Below, in pieces: positions 61,236-64,000 of a stretch of DNA of 64,000 bases; the first letter of the stretch is position 1; the number at the start of each line of letters is the position of its first letter. Made by a program: the position numbers and the translations under genes. Origin of the DNA: Pseudomonas pudica (lineage in GTDB: Bacteria; Pseudomonadota; Gammaproteobacteria; Pseudomonadales; Pseudomonadaceae); assembly GCF_015680405.1 (NCBI RefSeq), contig NZ_JADLJS010000003.1:1-64000 (forward strand), given 5' to 3'. Under the pieces are notes generated by a model. That model was not told where the DNA came from. It searched no databases and saw nothing but the letters and a program-made list of their open reading frames with translations.

Positions 61236-62354
61236 ATGAAAACGAAGAAGCATAAGCTACTCAAAAAGATCCGTTCGAAAGCAGGGATGAGCGTGACCCG
61301 CGCAGCAAATTTTGCACTGGTTGACCCTCGTACCTGGCGGTGCTGGGAAACTGAAGAAGACAACGAGACGGCTCGCTCACCGAAAGCTGCAGCGCTCTGG
61401 AGCTTCTTCGCCCGCTCAGGGCTCCCCGAACCAGTCACGCAGATGGAGCACAGCCCGCGTGGCCAAGTCTTGTCTATCGCCAGTGCCAAGGGTGGTGTCG
61501 GCAAAACGCCCATTACCATCAACGTCGCTGCCAGCATGGTGGAGAAAGGGTTCAAGGTTGCCATTGTGACGCATGACCTTGTCTATCGCTTCGCGCACGA
61601 CGATGGGCAGCAACCGGCTCCCGGCACGCTGGTCAGCAAAATCGACTTCTATGACGAGCTTGACCTGATTACTTTCACCGACGCTGTGAAACATCGGCGT
61701 AAAGACATGCGTCAACACCTGGCCAGTCTGCCGCCTCATGAGCAGGAACTATACCGCGCGCACCACGCGGTAGAGCTACGTGCGCTGGAACGTAAGCAAC
61801 ATGCAACAGAGAAACTCAGCGAGTTGATCACCCGTTACGATTACGTGCTCATCGATATGAATGGTGCGACCGAATTGATCCGCCGCTTTGCTGATGTGGT
61901 CGCCGTTGTCATCGACACGAAGTGCACCATGTCCGTACGTGCTGCCGAGAGGTTCGTTTCCGACTTGCGCGAGATCAAATGCCGCAAGACGACGCCGGGA
62001 TATTTTGGTCTGCTGACGAACTATGACGTCGGTGGGGTGAGCTTTGAACTGGAAGAGTTTGTGTGTGACCACATGACACTGAGTGAGGCGCAGATCGAAC
62101 AGCTTCAATTCGCAAGGCATCGAAATTGCAAGGCGCGTGAACACCTGCTGGAAAAAATTGATGCACTCGATTTTCCGCTGCTGCATACGGAGCTGACCAA
62201 AGCTTACGACATAGCGACCGAAATGTATGAAACGAACCCAGCGAATCCACAGGAGTGCGACTACTTTGATTCGTTGTTAGATTATGCACCGAAATCTCAT
62301 GCTGCCCGCGAGATCCGCAGACTTACTGAAGAGCTTATCAAGTGGCGCTTGTAG
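61236..62354 (+). CDS. HTH-ParA-like ATPase, copy 2
   Basis: 372 residues, colinear with copy 1 and roughly half identical by eye. HTH at ~10-60 (KIRSKAGMSVTRAANFALVD; PRTWRCWETEEDNETARSPK), Walker A KGGVGKTP at 85-92, YDYVLIDMNG at 201-210, and the shared end SLLDYAPKSHAAREIRRLTE. Paralogue divergence is highest in the ~95-180 region, which may be where partners differ. GGAGG precedes the start by 9 bases. No ParB partner is present. Confidence 0.8.
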   Translation: MKTKKHKLLKKIRSKAGMSVTRAANFALVDPRTWRCWETEEDNETARSPKAAALWSFFARSGLPEPVTQMEHSPRGQVLSIASAKGGVGKTPITINVAASMVEKGFKVAIVTHDLVYRFAHDDGQQPAPGTLVSKIDFYDELDLITFTDAVKHRRKDMRQHLASLPPHEQELYRAHHAVELRALERKQHATEKLSELITRYDYVLIDMNGATELIRRFADVVAVVIDTKCTMSVRAAERFVSDLREIKCRKTTPGYFGLLTNYDVGGVSFELEEFVCDHMTLSEAQIEQLQFARHRNCKAREHLLEKIDALDFPLLHTELTKAYDIATEMYETNPANPQECDYFDSLLDYAPKSHAAREIRRLTEELIKWRL

Positions 62355-62532
62355 CGCCTCCTCGGAACGCACCATAGCGAAAACCATTATTCAGCCTGAA
62401 CGCCTACTGACAAGTTTACGTCGCCAATTTTACGACCACTGAAATTGCAACCACTTGTACCCCACTGTGGATTAATACCGCGGCGCTGGTCACCCTCGCC
62501 TGTGCCACAGCCTGCACAACAAGGAGTTATAT

Positions 62533-62817
62533 ATGTCTGTTTTCTTGGTTACATGGAACCTGAACAATGAACGTTCTAACTACGCACAAGCCCGAAAGGT
62601 ATTTATTGGCCACCTAGAACGCTATAAAAATATCAAGGACAGTGCACTCGACTCTGTCCGCTGGCTCAGCACTAGCGCTACTGCAGAGCGGCTCTATGAA
62701 GACTTAGCAAGCAAGCTGGACGACAATGATCGCCTTTTCGTCACGAAAGTAACGATTGGAAATCACTATGGGTGGTTAGATAGCGACGTTTGCGATTGGA
62801 TTCTCGCGCATATCTGA
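62533..62817 (+). CDS. Cas2/VapD-like small protein, orphan
   Basis: 94 residues with AAGGAG 6 bases upstream of ATG 62533. The start MSVFLVTWNLNNERSNYAQA and the central SALDSVRWLSTSATAERLYE look like the ferredoxin-like fold of Cas2/VapD-type proteins. Some such orphans are endoribonucleases or toxins; others have no known activity. No cas genes or repeat arrays occur in the window. Preceded by a 178-base gap with no other gene. Confidence 0.6.
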   Translation: MSVFLVTWNLNNERSNYAQARKVFIGHLERYKNIKDSALDSVRWLSTSATAERLYEDLASKLDDNDRLFVTKVTIGNHYGWLDSDVCDWILAHI

Positions 62818-62886
62818 TGACGGTCACGTATAGGGACGCTCAGCCAAGGGCGCCCCTTCAAGTCAGAGAGGACAGTGCTATCACGC

Positions 62887-62907
62887 AAAAACGGCCCGCA
62901 GGCCGTT
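62887..62907 (-). terminator. rho-independent terminator of the yaaW-like gene
   Basis: Read leftward: AACGGCC - TGCG - GGCCGTT followed by TTT, 25 bases past the stop of the minus-strand gene. It also faces the end of the Cas2-like gene. Confidence 0.65.
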
Positions 62908-62931
62908 CGCAGCAATGCAACCTGGACGCTA

Positions 62932-63753
62932 TCAAGCCGCCGCAGGCGTACCGCACTCAGAGCAAAATCGAGAGCTTTGAACCATGCTGGCATTGCAGTT
63001 ACCGCATGTCTTTGCATTCAAAGCCATGATCGCTTTTTGGCGCATGTAAGCGAGTTGCACCACGCAAGGCACGGTTACTCGGTAGGCAGGACTCGCCAGA
63101 TCTGCAGCTGTCCAGAGGGCAGTGATAGCCCAGCCAATTGGGCCAATTGCGACACTGATTGTCCGCATCATCTGACCGGTCACGGCGAAGGACAGCCCCT
63201 TGCCCAGGATGGCTTTTGCAATGGCGTTTGCGACGATGGCCGCGAGTTTGTAGGTGGCGAATCCACCCGCTTTCGCAGCGCAGATCGTGGCAATGGCAGC
63301 AGCGGGCCCTGCGGTTGAGAAACTGCTTGCACCCAGCTCATCCAGGATGACCTTGCGCTCTTCTTCTGACATCTGCTCAAAAGCCCGGGACAGGATCTTC
63401 CCGAGGATTTCCTGCTCAATGACGTTGATAGGGTCTTTGCCGAAATTGACCTTAAGGTGCTTGGCAACGTCTTCGACGATTTCTTGATAAGGCACACCGT
63501 CTTTACGGAACAGGTTCAGGATGGAGTTGCCGCCGAACAGGCGAATTTCCTTAGCGATCAACTCACGATCCCCTGCTGAGTATCGACCGGCATCACGTGC
63601 CGCAACCAGGCGCTTGCAGACATCTCCATCCAGCGCCAGGCGACCCGAACCGTTGTCGGTCAGGTAGTTCACCAATGCGCTGATGTCGTCGACATCGGAG
63701 ACAGCCAGAAGCTTTTCAATGTCAGTGGTCGAGATTACGTCTTGCAGGTTCAT
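62932..63753 (-). CDS. YaaW-family (UPF0174) protein with C-terminal zinc ribbon
   Basis: 273 residues from ATG 63753. The body follows E. coli YaaW: an acidic N-terminus, LIAKEIRLFGGNSILNLFRK, ILGKILSRAFEQMSEEERKV and SPAYRVTVPCVVQLAYMRQK. Two Gly/Ala-rich helices in the middle (GPAAAIATICAAKAGGFATY; FAVTGQMMRTISVAIGPIGW) may insert in membranes. E. coli YaaW ends where this protein adds CGNCNASMVQSSRFCSECGT, a four-Cys zinc ribbon. Function unknown; the GMT setting suggests defence or stress. Overlaps the upstream gene by 4 bases. Confidence 0.78.
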   Translation of the reverse strand: MNLQDVISTTDIEKLLAVSDVDDISALVNYLTDNGSGRLALDGDVCKRLVAARDAGRYSAGDRELIAKEIRLFGGNSILNLFRKDGVPYQEIVEDVAKHLKVNFGKDPINVIEQEILGKILSRAFEQMSEEERKVILDELGASSFSTAGPAAAIATICAAKAGGFATYKLAAIVANAIAKAILGKGLSFAVTGQMMRTISVAIGPIGWAITALWTAADLASPAYRVTVPCVVQLAYMRQKAIMALNAKTCGNCNASMVQSSRFCSECGTPAAA

Positions 63754-63998
63754 GCTTGATTTCCTTGGTCGATTATTCGAGCGCCCATCACGATGCAAAG
63801 CGGCAGTAATTGGGCATAGATTCCGTCTTGGAATTTGGGGTGCATAGGTAACGCGGCAGTCGTCAAAATGCCCTGCTTCACCCTGCGCTGGGTTGGTGTC
63901 TCTACGTCGAACTCATGGCGGTGTTTGACCCCAATGTGCTCCGCCATCTTCAGGACAGCATTAGCTCGGTTCAGGGGGTTGCTCTGGGACGCTTGCCC
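63750..63998 (-). CDS. partial gene at the window edge, function unknown
   Basis: The frame is open to the window end, giving 82 C-terminal residues, and stops in TGA overlapping the yaaW-like ATG (ATGA), so the two are translationally coupled. Visible sequence includes GQASQSNPLNRANAVLKMAE, HRHEFDVETPTQRRVKQGIL and PKFQDGIYAQLLPLCIVMGA. Not recognised. The ATG at 63947 is an internal Met candidate, but coding seems to continue upstream. Confidence 0.6.
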   Translation of the reverse strand, partial: GQASQSNPLNRANAVLKMAEHIGVKHRHEFDVETPTQRRVKQGILTTAALPMHPKFQDGIYAQLLPLCIVMGARIIDQGNQA

Positions 63999-64000
63999 GA

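Noticed and set aside
60878..61255. 125-codon plus-strand frame before the second ParA-like gene
   Set aside because: It crosses a rho-independent terminator, overlaps the next gene start in another frame, and has no clear ribosome site.
57674..62354. Plasmid-type ParAB partition system
   Set aside because: Two ParA-like genes but no ParB candidate and no parS-like array; Walker B lacks the usual DTPP and both proteins carry HTH domains.
62533..62817. Possible CRISPR-Cas locus because of the Cas2-like protein
   Set aside because: No cas1, effector genes or repeat-spacer array anywhere in the window; the recurring palindromes are REP elements confined to the chromosome part.

Overview
The window looks like a chromosome segment of a Pseudomonas putida-group bacterium. 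The evidence is high G+C content, about 17 dispersed REP-type palindromes with the CCGGCC-TCTTCGCGGG-CCCGCTCCCACAGG pattern found in P. putida intergenic gaps, and a P. putida-like gene repertoire. Coordinates 1-50554 are ordinary chromosome. From about 50555 to the window end the DNA is a mobile island without REPs, and its integration module is visibly more AT-rich.

Chromosomal part, left to right. An IS110-family transposase C-terminal fragment (3-281) and an OsmC-YcaO protein (519-2708) come first. A molybdenum hydroxylase operon follows: [2Fe-2S] subunit, molybdopterin subunit, triheme cytochrome c and an XdhC-like factor (3093-8329). Next are a solute-binding protein, a LysE exporter, two small proteins, a BCCT transporter, a VOC protein, an SH3-domain protein and a small exported protein. 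Two LysR loci are then seen: one divergent from an SDR and a tautomerase, the other divergent from type-2 argC. A sulfonate-type ABC transporter lies with an acyl-CoA-dehydrogenase-like flavoprotein, an AhpD-like protein and an AraC regulator (19306-24810). An Rrf2 regulator faces an NDH-2-like flavoprotein. The block 27083-35642 is a Rut-like catabolic cluster: NCS1 permease, two flavin reductases, luciferase-like monooxygenase, PF06684 protein, alpha/beta hydrolase, aldehyde dehydrogenase, CMD protein and GntR regulator. Three copies of an ATGGTATACCAT-type palindrome tie this cluster together. After a NUDIX hydrolase, a histidine kinase, a LysE/Lrp pair and a second NCS1 permease comes a nitrogen block, amt-glxD-glxC-glxB-glnT, divergent from an XRE-cupin regulator (41408-48135). 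The NAD salvage locus nrtR / pncA-pncB follows.

Island. pncB stops after 288 codons, inside the conserved GLRHDSGDP motif. Directly beyond lies a three-gene integration module read leftwards (gmtY-gmtZ-gmtX, 51274-56607), which I recognise as a Gamma-Mobile-Trio (GMT) cassette. The pncB 3' end is not found before 64000, so everything from 50555 onward is inferred to be inside the insertion. GMT islands are known to carry anti-phage genes. The cargo visible here is two paralogous HTH-ParA-like ATPases that share a GGTAACCTTT leader motif and flank a membrane-anchored DUF4041/GIY-YIG nuclease (SNIPE-like) with a 61-residue membrane protein, then a Cas2/VapD-like orphan protein, a YaaW-like protein with an added zinc ribbon, and a partial gene running off the window.

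The best candidate for an undescribed system is the twin HTH-ParA / SNIPE-like nuclease / small membrane protein unit at 57634-62354. No CRISPR array, rRNA or tRNA was recognised.
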